A stretch of DNA of 64,000 nucleotides from assembly GCF_015291705.1 (NCBI RefSeq), contig NZ_CP030050.1:4340001-4404000 (forward strand), written 5' to 3'. The position numbers were made by a program, and so were the translations under genes. The notes below the pieces were generated by a model. The model saw nothing but the letters and a program-made list of their open reading frames with translations. It searched no databases and was not told where the DNA came from. Positions 7,118 to 16,208 of this stretch are shown here, piece after piece. Numbering within the stretch: position 1 is the first letter of the stretch; every line of letters starts with the position of its first letter. Origin of the DNA: Bradyrhizobium arachidis (GTDB lineage: Bacteria; Pseudomonadota; Alphaproteobacteria; Rhizobiales; Xanthobacteraceae).

Positions 7118-8857
7118 TTACCGCAGCGGCTTCTTCAGCAGCGAGAAGCGATCGGGGTCGAGGCCCATCGACGGTTGCAGCATCGGGGCTTCGAGGCTGG
7201 ACATCGTCTTGGCGGGCGGGGCCGCGAACACCGGATCGTTCGGCACGTCGCGCTGCGAGGTGGCGCCGCGCCAGCGCTCGAGCACGGCGCTGACGAAATG
7301 CATGTCGTGACCGGAGGTCATGGAGGGCACGCTCGAGATGGTCGCTTCGCCGCGCGGCAATTGGTGCGGCGGCACCTCCTTGAAACGCAGGCGGGTCGGC
7401 AGCGCGACACCTTCGCCGAACGCCAGCACCTCGCGGGTGCCGAGCGAGGGCACGAAGGACAGCAGGTTCGCGGCCGCGTCCGACACCGCGGCACGTAGCA
7501 GCGCCTGGTCGCGGTCGTTGGCAAGACGCATCGTGAACAGCGTGTTGCACTGGGAGATGATGGTGGCGTCGAGCTCTGCGGGGCGCTGCGTGATGAGGCC
7601 GAGATAGACGCCGTATTTACGGCCTTCCTTGGCGATGCGCGACACGGCCTTGCGGGTCGGGCCGAAGCCGACGTTGCGGTCGGCGGAGGCGTAGCGGTGC
7701 GCCTCTTCGCAGACGAACAGTAGCGGCGAGACGCCGTCGCTCCACAGGCCGAAGTCGAAGGCCATGCGGCAGAGCACGGACACGACGGAATCGATGACCT
7801 CGGCCGGGAAGCCGGCGAGCTGCATCACCGTCATCGGCTTGCCGTTGGCCGGCAGGCGGAACAGATGGCTGATCACTTCGGCCATGGTGTCGCCGCCGAC
7901 ATTGGCGTTGTCGAACATGAAGGCGTAGCGCGGATCGTTGCGCACGGCTTCGATGCGCGAGATCAGCTTGTGATAGATGATGCGCGAGGAGCGGTTCTCG
8001 AGCTTGCCCATGCGCTCGTCGATCAGCGACAGCAGGTCGACGAGACGATACGGCACCGGCGTATCGACGGTGTAGCCGATCTGCTTGGGATCGATGCGCT
8101 TGAGGCCGATGCGATCGGCGTTCTGGTACTGGGTGTAGACGCCTTTGGCGAGCGGGATCACCTCGGCGAGGATGTCGAGCTCTTCGGGCACGCCGGCGCG
8201 ACCGCCGAACAGCACGTCGACGATTTCCTCGAAATTGAACAGCCAGAACGGCAGCTTCAGGTTCCGCGGGTTCAGCACCAGCGCGCGGTCGCCGAAGCAG
8301 CGGCCATATTCGTTGTGGACGTCGAGCAGGAAGATGCGCAGGTTCGGCCGCGCCTTCAGGATTTCGTTGAGCAGCAGCGACACGCCGGTCGATTTACCGA
8401 CGCCGGTCGATCCCAGCACCGCAAAATGCTTGGACAGCATTTCCTCGACGTCGACATAGGCAACGACGGAGCGGTCCTGCTGGAGGAAGCCGACATTGAT
8501 CTGGTCCGAGCCGGTCGGCGCGTAGATCGTGCGCAGCTCCTGGCTGGTGATCAGGTCGACCGCATCGCCGATGGTCGGATAATTGGTGACGCCGCGCTGG
8601 AATTTCGCCTTGTCGGCGGCGTTGAGGATCTCGCCGAGCAGGTCGACCGAGGCGATGGCGATGTAATTGTCGGCGCTCGACAAATTCTCGCAGGACACCT
8701 CGGTGATCATGGCGACGATGACCGAGCTGGCGCAACGAATGCTGACGAAGCGGCCGACGGTCGCCCGAACTTCCGAGATCGACAATTGGTTTGCCGCCAA
8801 AAGCCCGACCCGGGCGAGCGATCCGCGAACCGAAATCACGCGTCCAAAGGATGTCAC
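7118..8857 (-). CDS. HerA-like P-loop ATPase (DUF87)
   Basis: A 579-residue ATPase of the HerA/VirB4-FtsK class. An N-terminal beta-barrel-like region (about 1-110) is followed by Walker A GSTGVGKST (149-157), Walker B LLFVCEE (379-385) and an arginine-finger-like LITQRP (421-426). The last 80 residues are proline-rich and unlike HerA. HerA ATPases form hexameric DNA translocases, in archaea and some bacteria paired with the NurA nuclease and DNA-end resection; others serve in phage defence. No nurA, sir2 or nuclease gene is adjacent here, so the task is open. The start at 8857 gives a complete N-terminal domain. The gene stands alone. Confidence 0.85.
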   Translation of the reverse strand: MTSFGRVISVRGSLARVGLLAANQLSISEVRATVGRFVSIRCASSVIVAMITEVSCENLSSADNYIAIASVDLLGEILNAADKAKFQRGVTNYPTIGDAVDLITSQELRTIYAPTGSDQINVGFLQQDRSVVAYVDVEEMLSKHFAVLGSTGVGKSTGVSLLLNEILKARPNLRIFLLDVHNEYGRCFGDRALVLNPRNLKLPFWLFNFEEIVDVLFGGRAGVPEELDILAEVIPLAKGVYTQYQNADRIGLKRIDPKQIGYTVDTPVPYRLVDLLSLIDERMGKLENRSSRIIYHKLISRIEAVRNDPRYAFMFDNANVGGDTMAEVISHLFRLPANGKPMTVMQLAGFPAEVIDSVVSVLCRMAFDFGLWSDGVSPLLFVCEEAHRYASADRNVGFGPTRKAVSRIAKEGRKYGVYLGLITQRPAELDATIISQCNTLFTMRLANDRDQALLRAAVSDAAANLLSFVPSLGTREVLAFGEGVALPTRLRFKEVPPHQLPRGEATISSVPSMTSGHDMHFVSAVLERWRGATSQRDVPNDPVFAAPPAKTMSSLEAPMLQPSMGLDPDRFSLLKKPLR

Positions 8858-9150
8858 GATGGATGAACCCGAGAAGACAGAATGTTTCTCCGACTATGCG
8901 GGGCCGTCGCTGGACAAACGGTTAAACGGCAGGCGCGCCCGCTTCGTTAAATCCGCGACAATTCCGCCGCTCGCTTTGTTCCCAATGCATACTTTGGAGC
9001 AGAAACGGCCGAAAACTGCTGCTTTTCTGGGCCGGCGCGGCCGAAGGCGCTTAAGGAAGATTTTACCATTCGACGAGTCCGTCCGTGGTTTGACGGATGG
9101 TTGTCATCGGGGACAGGCGGCCGTCGATCGGGCCTTCGCGGTTTGATTTG
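8858..9150. other. Upstream region of the HerA-like gene, nothing recognised
   Basis: About 290 bp between the HerA-like start and the dioxygenase promoter. It is AT-richer in patches (for example near 9017-9066) and probably holds the HerA promoter. I found no gene, repeat or RNA in it. Confidence 0.4.
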
Positions 9151-9186
9151 TTGACGGGACCTAATCATTTGTACATTAGTACAAAT
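9151..9186 (+). promoter_or_regulatory. Promoter with TetR-type operator, dioxygenase gene
   Basis: A TTGACG -35 box at 9151 is followed by a perfect inverted repeat, ATTTGTAC (9167-9174), spacer ATTA, GTACAAAT (9179-9186). It covers the expected -10 region (around 9174-9179). The whole 36-bp arrangement is nearly identical to the promoter of the TetR gene at 32870-32905, so that regulator is the likely repressor. Confidence 0.72.
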
Positions 9187-9290
9187 GAACCCCGCGGCCT
9201 CGGTGCCGCCCGGGCGTGAGCGCGTTGCAGCTCTGCGCCCGAATGCGCGATCTGGTGCAGCGGATCGCAAGCCACGCTCTGGAGGACATC

Positions 9291-10259
9291 ATGCAGCCCG
9301 AACCGATCCTCGATCTCGCCCATCTCGGCCACATGGAGCTGTTGACGCCGAAGCCCGATGAGAGCCTTAAATTCTTCGTCGACGTCATGGGCATGACCGT
9401 CAGCGGCCAGAAGGGCGAGTCGGTCTACTTGCGCGGCTGGGACGATTACGAGCGCTATTCGCTCAAGCTCACGGCGTCGAAGACCTCAGGCATGGAGCAC
9501 ATGGCGCTGCGCGCGCGCAGCCAGCAGGCGCTGGAGCGCCGCGTCGCCGCGCTGAAGGGCTCCGGCTTCGACATCGGCTGGATCGACGGCGACATGGGGC
9601 AGGGGCCGACCTTCCGCTGCCGCGACCCCGACGGCCACATCGTCGAGCTCTATTACGAGACCGAATGGTATCAGGCGCCGCCGGAGCTGAAGCCCGCGCT
9701 GAAGAACCAGGCGCAGCGCTTTCCCGCACGCGGCGTCAATGTCCGCCGGCTCGATCATCTCAACTGCCTCGCCGTCGACATCAAGGCCAACCGCGAGTTC
9801 TTCGAGAACTATCTCGGCTGCCGCCTGACCGAGCAGATCGTGCTCAACGACGGGCGGGAAGCGGCGATGTGGCTGACGATGTCGAACAAGAGCTACGACT
9901 TCGCCTATTCGCTCGACCATTCCGGTACGCCCGGCCGCTTCCACCACGTCACCTACGCGCTTGACAGCCGCGAGGAGATCCTTCGCGCCGCCGACATTTT
10001 CCTGGAAAACGGCGTGCACATCGAGACCGGCCCGCACAAGCACGCGATCCAGCAGACCTTCTTTCTCTATGTCTACGAGCCCGGCGGTAACCGCGTCGAG
10101 GTCGCCAATGCCGGCGCGCGCCTCATCCTCGCACCCGACTGGAAGCCGATCGTGTGGACCGAGGAGGAGCGCAAGAAGGGCCAGGCCTGGGGCTTGAAGA
10201 CGATCGAGTCCTTCCACACCCACGGCACGCCGCCGGTGGAGATGAAGAAGCACGGGTGA
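9291..10259 (+). CDS. Type I extradiol ring-cleavage dioxygenase (catechol 2,3-dioxygenase family)
   Basis: A 322-residue protein built from two vicinal-oxygen-chelate modules. The C-terminal module carries the iron ligands expected for this family: His156 (RRLDHLNC), His219 (GRFHHVTYAL) and Glu270 (EPGGNRVEV). Tyr260 is in the position of the conserved active-site tyrosine. It should open a catechol-type ring next to the two hydroxyls using Fe(II) and O2; the substrate is not evident. The start at 9291 follows GGAGG; upstream GTG and ATG codons lack one. The promoter operator matches the distant TetR gene that heads a 4-oxalomesaconate/pyrone lower pathway operon, which suggests the ring-cleavage product feeds that operon. 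Confidence 0.88.
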   Translation: MQPEPILDLAHLGHMELLTPKPDESLKFFVDVMGMTVSGQKGESVYLRGWDDYERYSLKLTASKTSGMEHMALRARSQQALERRVAALKGSGFDIGWIDGDMGQGPTFRCRDPDGHIVELYYETEWYQAPPELKPALKNQAQRFPARGVNVRRLDHLNCLAVDIKANREFFENYLGCRLTEQIVLNDGREAAMWLTMSNKSYDFAYSLDHSGTPGRFHHVTYALDSREEILRAADIFLENGVHIETGPHKHAIQQTFFLYVYEPGGNRVEVANAGARLILAPDWKPIVWTEEERKKGQAWGLKTIESFHTHGTPPVEMKKHG

Positions 10260-10319
10260 GCATTTGAACGTACCGGATTGATGTCGGATTTAGTCGGACC
10301 GACAGCGGCGCTCTATCCG

Positions 10320-10465
10320 TTCCCTCCCCCCTTGTGGGGGAGGGGCAGGGAGGGGGGTACCACACGGGGACTCTGTCCGTCGCGCACCCGCACTTGGTGC
10401 ATCGTCAACAACTGGCGCCTTTTCCTGGGCCACCCCTCTCCCTAGCCCTCCCCGAGGGGCGAGGG
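10320..10465. repeat. Intergenic inverted repeat (CCCTCCCC family)
   Basis: Left arm (CCCTCCCCCCTTGTGGGGGA, then GGGGCAGGGAGG) and right arm (CCCTCTCCCTAGCCCTCCCC, then GAGGGGCGAGGG) are imperfect inverted copies about 80 bp apart. It sits between convergent dioxygenase and nicB genes and resembles the element at 18983-19130. Confidence 0.65.
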
Positions 10466-10511
10466 AACACACCTCCGCTGAGGCGGCATCGGGGCTGATC
10501 CCAGTCAGGCG

Positions 10512-13500
10512 CTAGTGCACCGACGCCCGGACGCGTGCGATCGTCTCCCGCACGCCCGTCCACGCCGGCTTGTCGGGCGCGAACTGCTTGCGCAAGAAGC
10601 TGACGAGCTCCTCGACCTGCGCGTCGCTCATGCTGTTCCTGAACGCTGGCATGTAGCCGAGATTACTTGACACGGGATCAGCGATGCCGTGCAGGATCAC
10701 CTGCAAGAGATTGTCGGGCTTCGCGCTGTGCAGGTTGCTGTTGAGCGCGAGGGAGGGGCGGCTTCCGAACAGCGGCAGGCCGCCGACCTCATGGCAGACG
10801 GCGCACGCGCCTTGGTAAAGTCGTGCGCCGGTGGACGAGGCGACGGTGACCTGCGTCGCGCTCTCGAGCTTTGCGGCGAGCGCGGGCGCGTCAGTCGCGG
10901 TGTCGTTGAACGAGTTGAGATAGACCGCCATCGCGCGGATGTCCTGATCGGGCAGCGCCTTGAGGTCCCTGACAACGGGCGCCATCGGGCCGGCGGCGAC
11001 GCCGTGATGCCGCGAATGGCCGGTGCGCAGGTACGTGAACAGCTCGTCCTCGCTCCAGGGGATCGGCGCGTGCGAGAGCGAGGTCAGCGGCGGCGCCTCC
11101 CAGCCCTCGGCGAAGCCGCCGGCGAGATAGGCGCCACGCTGCTCGGCGCCGAGCGCGTTGCGCGGCGAATGGCAGCCGCTGCAATGGCCGAGGCTCTCGA
11201 CCAGATAGGCGCCGCGATTCCAGACTTCCGATTTGGCGGGATCGGGCTTGAACTCGTTTGCTTGATGGAACAGCGCGTTCCATCCGGCGAGCAGTGGGCG
11301 GAGGTTGAACGGGAAGGCGAGCGTGTTGGCGGGCGCCGTTGCGCGCACCGCAGGCTGCGTCATCAGGTAGGCGTACAGCGCCTGCATGTCGGCTTCGCTG
11401 GTCCTCGCAAAATGCGTGTAGGGGAAGACGGGGTAGAGCTGCCGTCCGTCGCGATGCAGGCCGTCGCGCATCGCGCGCTCGAAGGCGGAATAGGACCAGG
11501 CGCCGATGCCGGTCTCGACGTCGGGGGTGATGTTGGTTGAATAGATCGTGCCGAACGGCGTTTCCAGCGCACGGCCGCCGGCGTTAAGTACACCGCCAAG
11601 GTTGGTGTGGCACTCCGCGCAATTGCCGAGCGCGGCAAGCTGCTGGCCGCGCGCGATGGTCGCTGCGGAATAGACCGATGCATCGGGCCGTGCGATCGGC
11701 GCGATGGCGCGGCCTGGCAGGAGTGCGGCGCCGATACCGATCGCCGCGGTGCAGACGGCCGCAATCGTCGCAAAGATGCCGGCACCCTTCGCGAACGGAT
11801 TTTCCCAGATGCGCGACGGTTTTGGCGCAGCCGGCGCGGGCAGGGCCTGCGGCACGGGCGATGTCTCGCCATGCAGACCCCTAAGGATGCGCTCCGGCGT
11901 GAATGGCGGCTCGCGAAAGCGCACGCCGGTGGCATCGAAGATCGCGTTCGCAATCGCGGCTGCGCTCGGCACCGATGCGGACTCACCGACGCCGAGCGGC
12001 GGCTGGTCCGGCCGCGGCAGCATCAACACGTCGATCTTGGGCACATCGGGGAAGGGGATGATCGGATAAGCGCCCCATTCGCGCGCCGCCACCGCGCCGC
12101 GCTCGAATGAGACCTCCTCCATCAGCGCGCGGCTGGTGGACTGGATGACGTTGCCGTGGATCTGGTGGCGCACGCCGTCCGGATTGATCATCAGCCCGGA
12201 ATCCTGCCCCGCGACGACGCGCGTGACGCTGACATCGCCGGTGGTCTTGTTCACCGCGACGTCGGCGATCCAGGCCGACCATGCCGCGCCATAGCCCGGA
12301 AACTTGCTGTGGACGTAGAGCGCATAGGCAAAGCCGCGCCCGTGCACGATCTCGCCGTCCTTCTCCTCGCGCACCGGGCGCGGCGTCCAGCCCGCGCGCT
12401 CGGCGACCGCATTGACGAGATCGACCGCGCGCGGGTCCTTTAGATAGCGCAGGCGGTATTCGATGGGATCGACGCCGGCCTCGGTCGCGGCCTCGTCGAT
12501 ATAGGATTCATGCGCAAAGGTGTTCGGCAGCGCCGAGACGCCGCGAAACCAGGAGGCGCGCACGATCGGCGGCATGTCGTGGGCGACCACGCGCATATTT
12601 TCGTAGTCGTAAGGCGGGATCGCCGTGCGGTCGCCCATCTGCAGCACGACGGGCTCGGATGGAATGCGTCCCGTCAGCAGCAGTGCGAGCGTCGGCGCGG
12701 CATTCGAGGGATAGCGCGTCGCGAGATCGTAACCGGCGATGCCGCCGTCGGCATCGAGGCCGCCATTGACGTCGATCAGTTGCGCGGTGCCCTTGGGCTC
12801 CCAGGCGTGCTCCTGCTCGCGCGTGAGCTGCACGCGGACGGGACGGCCGACGGCGCGCGAGAGCAGCAAGGCGTCGGCGGTGACATCGTCGGCGCAATTG
12901 CGGCCGTAGCAGCCGGCGGCCTCCAAGCGGATGACCTCGATCTCGCTTTCGGGACGTTCGATCAGCAGCGCGAGATCGGCGCGAAGGACGTGCGGGTTCT
13001 GCGTGCCCGACCAGACGCGGATGTTGCCGTCCTGGACATCGGCGACGGCGCAGGAGGGGCCGATCGAGGCATGCATCTGATACGGCCACACATAGGTGCG
13101 CTGCATCGGCTTGGCCGCGCCCGATATCGCCTTGTCGACGTCGCCCTTGTCGATCAGCGTGCGCGGCGTCGACGGATTGGCGCGGAGCGCGGTCTCGACA
13201 TCGGAGAGGTCGGCGAGGGCAGGCGTCGGCTTCCAGCTCACCCTGAGCTGCTCGGCCGCACGGATCGCATTCTCCTCGCGCTCGGCGACGACGCCGACGA
13301 AATCGCCGATGCGCACCACCGCGACGAGGCCGGGAATATCTCGGACGGACGATTCATCGACGGCGATCAGGCTGGTGCCGACGAACGGCCCGGCATCGAC
13401 GCCGGCATAGGGCGGACGCACCACGCGGCCGTGCAGCATGCCTGGCAGGCGAATATCGTGCACGAAGGTCAATTCGCCCGTTGCCTTGGCGGGCAGGTCG

Positions 13501-14030
13501 ATACGCGGGACGGATCGGCCGACGATGGCGTAATCGCCGACAGGCTTGACCTCAACGTCGTCGGCAAGCTCGAGCCGGATTTCTTCGCCGCCGATCAACT
13601 CCCCATAGCTGACGCTGCGATTATGCCCGCGGACGAGACCGTCCTCGATCGTCAGCTCAGCCGCCGACAGCTCCAGCCGCTCGGCCGCGCGCGCGATCAG
13701 GAACTGCCGCGCCTGGGCTGCGGCCTTGCGCAAGGGCACGGCGGTGATCTGGATGGTTTCGCTGGCAATGGTCGCGCCCTGGTTCGGCACCACGGCGGTG
13801 TCGCCGAGCACGACGACGACGCGCGCTAAGGACACATCTAACTCTTCGGCGACGATCTGGCCGAGCGCGGTGCGGATGCCGGTGCCGAGATCGACATGGC
13901 CGTTATAGGCCGTGACCGAACCGTCCGCGGTGATGCGCACGAACGTCTCGGATGTGACCTCGTCCACGGTGCGGACGACGACGAGCGAACCCGATGGCCG
14001 CTCAGCTGCGTTCGAGACAGGGGAGGCCAT
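10512..14030 (-). CDS. nicB: Nicotinate dehydrogenase large subunit: molybdopterin domain fused to three cytochrome c domains
   Basis: A 1172-residue fusion, the size of the Pseudomonas putida NicB family. Residues 1-745 are a xanthine-dehydrogenase-type molybdopterin cytosine dinucleotide domain (GHVDLGTGIRTALGQIVAEE; VGRSVPRIDLPAKATGELTF; GVGESASVPSAAAIANAI). A hydrophobic helix at about 748-775 follows. Three c-type heme motifs come next: CAECH near 803, CSGCH near 949 and CAVCH near 1076. The enzyme should hydroxylate nicotinate at C6 and pass electrons through the hemes to the respiratory chain. The ATG at 14030 overlaps the nicA stop (ATGA). Other N-heterocycles are possible substrates, but hnr and ena next door argue for nicotinate. 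Confidence 0.87.
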   Translation of the reverse strand: MASPVSNAAERPSGSLVVVRTVDEVTSETFVRITADGSVTAYNGHVDLGTGIRTALGQIVAEELDVSLARVVVVLGDTAVVPNQGATIASETIQITAVPLRKAAAQARQFLIARAAERLELSAAELTIEDGLVRGHNRSVSYGELIGGEEIRLELADDVEVKPVGDYAIVGRSVPRIDLPAKATGELTFVHDIRLPGMLHGRVVRPPYAGVDAGPFVGTSLIAVDESSVRDIPGLVAVVRIGDFVGVVAEREENAIRAAEQLRVSWKPTPALADLSDVETALRANPSTPRTLIDKGDVDKAISGAAKPMQRTYVWPYQMHASIGPSCAVADVQDGNIRVWSGTQNPHVLRADLALLIERPESEIEVIRLEAAGCYGRNCADDVTADALLLSRAVGRPVRVQLTREQEHAWEPKGTAQLIDVNGGLDADGGIAGYDLATRYPSNAAPTLALLLTGRIPSEPVVLQMGDRTAIPPYDYENMRVVAHDMPPIVRASWFRGVSALPNTFAHESYIDEAATEAGVDPIEYRLRYLKDPRAVDLVNAVAERAGWTPRPVREEKDGEIVHGRGFAYALYVHSKFPGYGAAWSAWIADVAVNKTTGDVSVTRVVAGQDSGLMINPDGVRHQIHGNVIQSTSRALMEEVSFERGAVAAREWGAYPIIPFPDVPKIDVLMLPRPDQPPLGVGESASVPSAAAIANAIFDATGVRFREPPFTPERILRGLHGETSPVPQALPAPAAPKPSRIWENPFAKGAGIFATIAAVCTAAIGIGAALLPGRAIAPIARPDASVYSAATIARGQQLAALGNCAECHTNLGGVLNAGGRALETPFGTIYSTNITPDVETGIGAWSYSAFERAMRDGLHRDGRQLYPVFPYTHFARTSEADMQALYAYLMTQPAVRATAPANTLAFPFNLRPLLAGWNALFHQANEFKPDPAKSEVWNRGAYLVESLGHCSGCHSPRNALGAEQRGAYLAGGFAEGWEAPPLTSLSHAPIPWSEDELFTYLRTGHSRHHGVAAGPMAPVVRDLKALPDQDIRAMAVYLNSFNDTATDAPALAAKLESATQVTVASSTGARLYQGACAVCHEVGGLPLFGSRPSLALNSNLHSAKPDNLLQVILHGIADPVSSNLGYMPAFRNSMSDAQVEELVSFLRKQFAPDKPAWTGVRETIARVRASVH

Positions 14031-14512
14031 CAATCCGCGGCCTCGGTGAGCTGGCCGGAGGCGCGCATCACCGCGCGCAGGATTTCGACATGGGTGCCGC
14101 AGCGGCAGAGATTGTAGCGCAGCGCGGCGAGCGCCTCCTGCTCGGTCGGCCGCGGATTGATCGCGAGCAGAGCCTTGGTCGTCATGATCATGCCGTTGAG
14201 GCAGTAGCCGCATTGCGCGGCCTGCTCGTCGATGAAGGCCTGCTGCACCACGTCAGGCTCGGCGCGGGTGCCGAGCCCTTCGAGCGTCACGATGTCGCGC
14301 CCGGCGCAGCCACTGAGCGGAATCACGCAGGAGCGCGCGGCGGCGCCGTCGATCAGGACAGTACAGGTGCCGCATTCACCGAGGCCGCAACCGTATTTCG
14401 GGCCGTTGAGCGCGAGATCGTTGCGCAGCACGTAGAGCAGCGGCGTTTCGCGCGCCGCCGTGACCTCGTGGATCCCTCCGTTCACCGTGAGGCGGATCGG
14501 TGTCTGCGTCAT
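14030..14512 (-). CDS. nicA: Nicotinate dehydrogenase small subunit, two [2Fe-2S] clusters
   Basis: A 160-residue iron-sulfur subunit of the xanthine dehydrogenase family. The plant-type [2Fe-2S] site is GCGLGECGTCTVLIDG plus a later Cys, and the second alpha-helical cluster is QCGYCLNGMI with RYNLCRCGTH. It carries electrons from the molybdenum centre in NicB to the fused cytochrome domains. The start at 14512 (MTQTPIRLTVNGG) is where homology begins; 18 extra in-frame codons upstream run into the operator region. It is the first gene of a two-gene minus-strand operon with nicB and is divergent from hnr. Confidence 0.9.
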   Translation of the reverse strand: MTQTPIRLTVNGGIHEVTAARETPLLYVLRNDLALNGPKYGCGLGECGTCTVLIDGAAARSCVIPLSGCAGRDIVTLEGLGTRAEPDVVQQAFIDEQAAQCGYCLNGMIMTTKALLAINPRPTEQEALAALRYNLCRCGTHVEILRAVMRASGQLTEAAD

Positions 14513-14554
14513 CCTCGTTTCCAAGCCCGCAAGAAAATCGACGTCGCGACGATA

Positions 14555-14571
14555 CCGTTTGTACACAAACG
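14555..14571. promoter_or_regulatory. Predicted operator in front of nicAB
   Basis: CCGTTTGTACACAA (14555-14568) matches the 14-bp motif also found at hnr and at ena/fpr. It extends to an inverted repeat CGTTTG-N4-CAAACG (14556-14571), 43 bp upstream of the nicA start. The MarR protein encoded at 22550 is the best candidate binder. Confidence 0.6.
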
Positions 14572-14706
14572 TGCAAGCCGTGCATGCCGCACTGCAGCGC
14601 GGTTGCCTTGTTTGTGGACAGCGCGGCTAGGCAAATGAGGTTTTATGCGGCAGCGGCATCTTTTGCGCTGCACCGGTGCTTGACAGCCCCGGGGACCGCG
14701 CGCAAC

Positions 14707-14726
14707 ATCGTTCGTATACGAATGAT
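14707..14726. promoter_or_regulatory. Predicted operator in front of hnr
   Basis: A near-perfect 20-bp palindrome with the core TTCGTATACGAA (14711-14722). Inside it, TCGTTCGTATACGA (14708-14721) matches the motif at the nicA and ena/fpr promoters. It ends 24 bp before the hnr start and so could block its promoter. Confidence 0.6.
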
Positions 14727-14750
14727 AACCAAGTCTCCGCTGGCTCTGAC

Positions 14751-16208
14751 ATGGTGATGGAAACGACGAGCGCTGCCACCGACAAGATCCGCTGCGATGC
14801 CTGTCCGGTGATGTGCTACATCAAGCCGGGCGCGGCGGGCGCCTGCGACCGCTATGCCAACCATGACGGCAAGCTCGTTCGCGTCGATCCGCATGTGATT
14901 TTGGAGCGCACCGTCGAGCACGGCGGCAAGCTGGTGCCGTTCAGCCGCACCGAAGACTGGGACGGGAAGATCGTCCACGAGCCTTCCACCTTCGTCACCG
15001 CAATCGGCGCCGGCACGACCTATCCCGATTACAAGCCGGCGCCGTTCATCGTCTCCGCGGAGGTCGACGGCGTCGACATGGTGACCGTGGTCACCGAGGG
15101 CATCTTCTCCTATTGCGGCATCAAGGTGAAGATCGACACCGACCGCTATCTCGGCCCCGAAACCGCGACCGTGCGCGCACAGGGCGAGGCGGTGGGCCAC
15201 GTCACCACCAGCGAATACGGCTCGCAGATGCTGTCGCTCGGCGGCGTGCATCATCTCACCAGCGGCTCCAAGAAGGAGGGCCGCGTCACCTGCGACACGC
15301 TGATGGACCTCGCCAATTGCAAGGCTGTGGAGCTCACCATCGACGGCGGCGCCACGGTCGTGGTGCAAGCCGGCCAGCCGCCGATCGTCAACGGCGTCAA
15401 GGAAGAGCGCATGCGCGTCGGCTGCGGCTCGGCGACGATCGGCATGTTCGCCAAGCAATGGCATGGCAAGGTCGATGAAGTCGTCGTGGTCGATGACCAC
15501 ATCACCGGTGTGCTCAGTGAGCACCAGGCCGGAAAACTGCTCGACATCGCCGACACCGGCATCAAGATGAAGGGCCGCCGCTCGACACCCGGCCGCTACT
15601 TCCAGGTCGCTGATCCCGGCACCGGTTGGGGCGGCACCAACATCTCCGATCCGCTGTCGATTCTCGGGCCCTTCGACAAGAAGGAGGCGAAGGCCGGGTT
15701 GACCATGTTGATGGTCTCCACGACCGGCGAGCATTCGTCCTATTACGTGCTCGACGAGGCCTTGAGCCCGGTCGAGACCGAGATGCCGGCCGACCTGAAA
15801 TTCTCGGTCGAGCGGATCCAGGAGAATTGCGAGCCGGCGCTGTGCACGGTGCTGTTCATGGCTGGTGCCGGTGGCTCGCTGCGCGCCGGCGTCACCGACA
15901 ATCCGGTGCGGCTGACGCGCTCGGTGAAGGATGCACTGACGCGCGTCACCAGCGGCGGTGCGCCGGTCTATGTCTGGCCCGGCGGCGGCATCACCTACAT
16001 GGTCGACGTCACGCAGATACCGGCGGGCGCGTTCGGCTATGTGCCGACGCCGGCGCTGGTCGCGCCGATCGAGTTCACGATGAAGCTGACCGACTATGCT
16101 GCGCTCGGCGGCCACATGGATTACGTCAAGCCGCTCGCCGAGGTGCAGAACGGTGAGGACGTCCGTCAGCTGCCCTGGCAGAATCCGATCCCGGGACCGC
16201 GGGCATGA
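14751..16208 (+). CDS. hnr: 6-hydroxynicotinate reductase
   Basis: A 485-residue protein that I recognise as the Hnr family, first known from anaerobic nicotinate fermentation in Eubacterium barkeri. It reduces 6-hydroxynicotinate to 1,4,5,6-tetrahydro-6-oxonicotinate with reduced ferredoxin. An N-terminal cysteine cluster CDACPVMCYIKPGAAGAC (Cys15, 18, 22, 32) fits an [Fe-S] centre. Most of the remainder is a beta-rich domain with many glycine turns. Two ATGs, 14751 and 14757, are possible; neither has a strong ribosome-binding site. The stop overlaps the UPF0280 gene start (ATGA), so the two are translationally coupled. Nearby nicAB, ena and a ferredoxin reductase support the assignment. 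Confidence 0.85.
   Translation: MVMETTSAATDKIRCDACPVMCYIKPGAAGACDRYANHDGKLVRVDPHVILERTVEHGGKLVPFSRTEDWDGKIVHEPSTFVTAIGAGTTYPDYKPAPFIVSAEVDGVDMVTVVTEGIFSYCGIKVKIDTDRYLGPETATVRAQGEAVGHVTTSEYGSQMLSLGGVHHLTSGSKKEGRVTCDTLMDLANCKAVELTIDGGATVVVQAGQPPIVNGVKEERMRVGCGSATIGMFAKQWHGKVDEVVVVDDHITGVLSEHQAGKLLDIADTGIKMKGRRSTPGRYFQVADPGTGWGGTNISDPLSILGPFDKKEAKAGLTMLMVSTTGEHSSYYVLDEALSPVETEMPADLKFSVERIQENCEPALCTVLFMAGAGGSLRAGVTDNPVRLTRSVKDALTRVTSGGAPVYVWPGGGITYMVDVTQIPAGAFGYVPTPALVAPIEFTMKLTDYAALGGHMDYVKPLAEVQNGEDVRQLPWQNPIPGPRA

Noticed and set aside
9185..9361. Short frame starting within the dioxygenase promoter, overlapping the dioxygenase start
   Set aside because: It begins at the predicted transcription start, has no ribosome-binding site, and encodes a Pro/Arg/Ser-rich product in another frame. 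It is probably chance.
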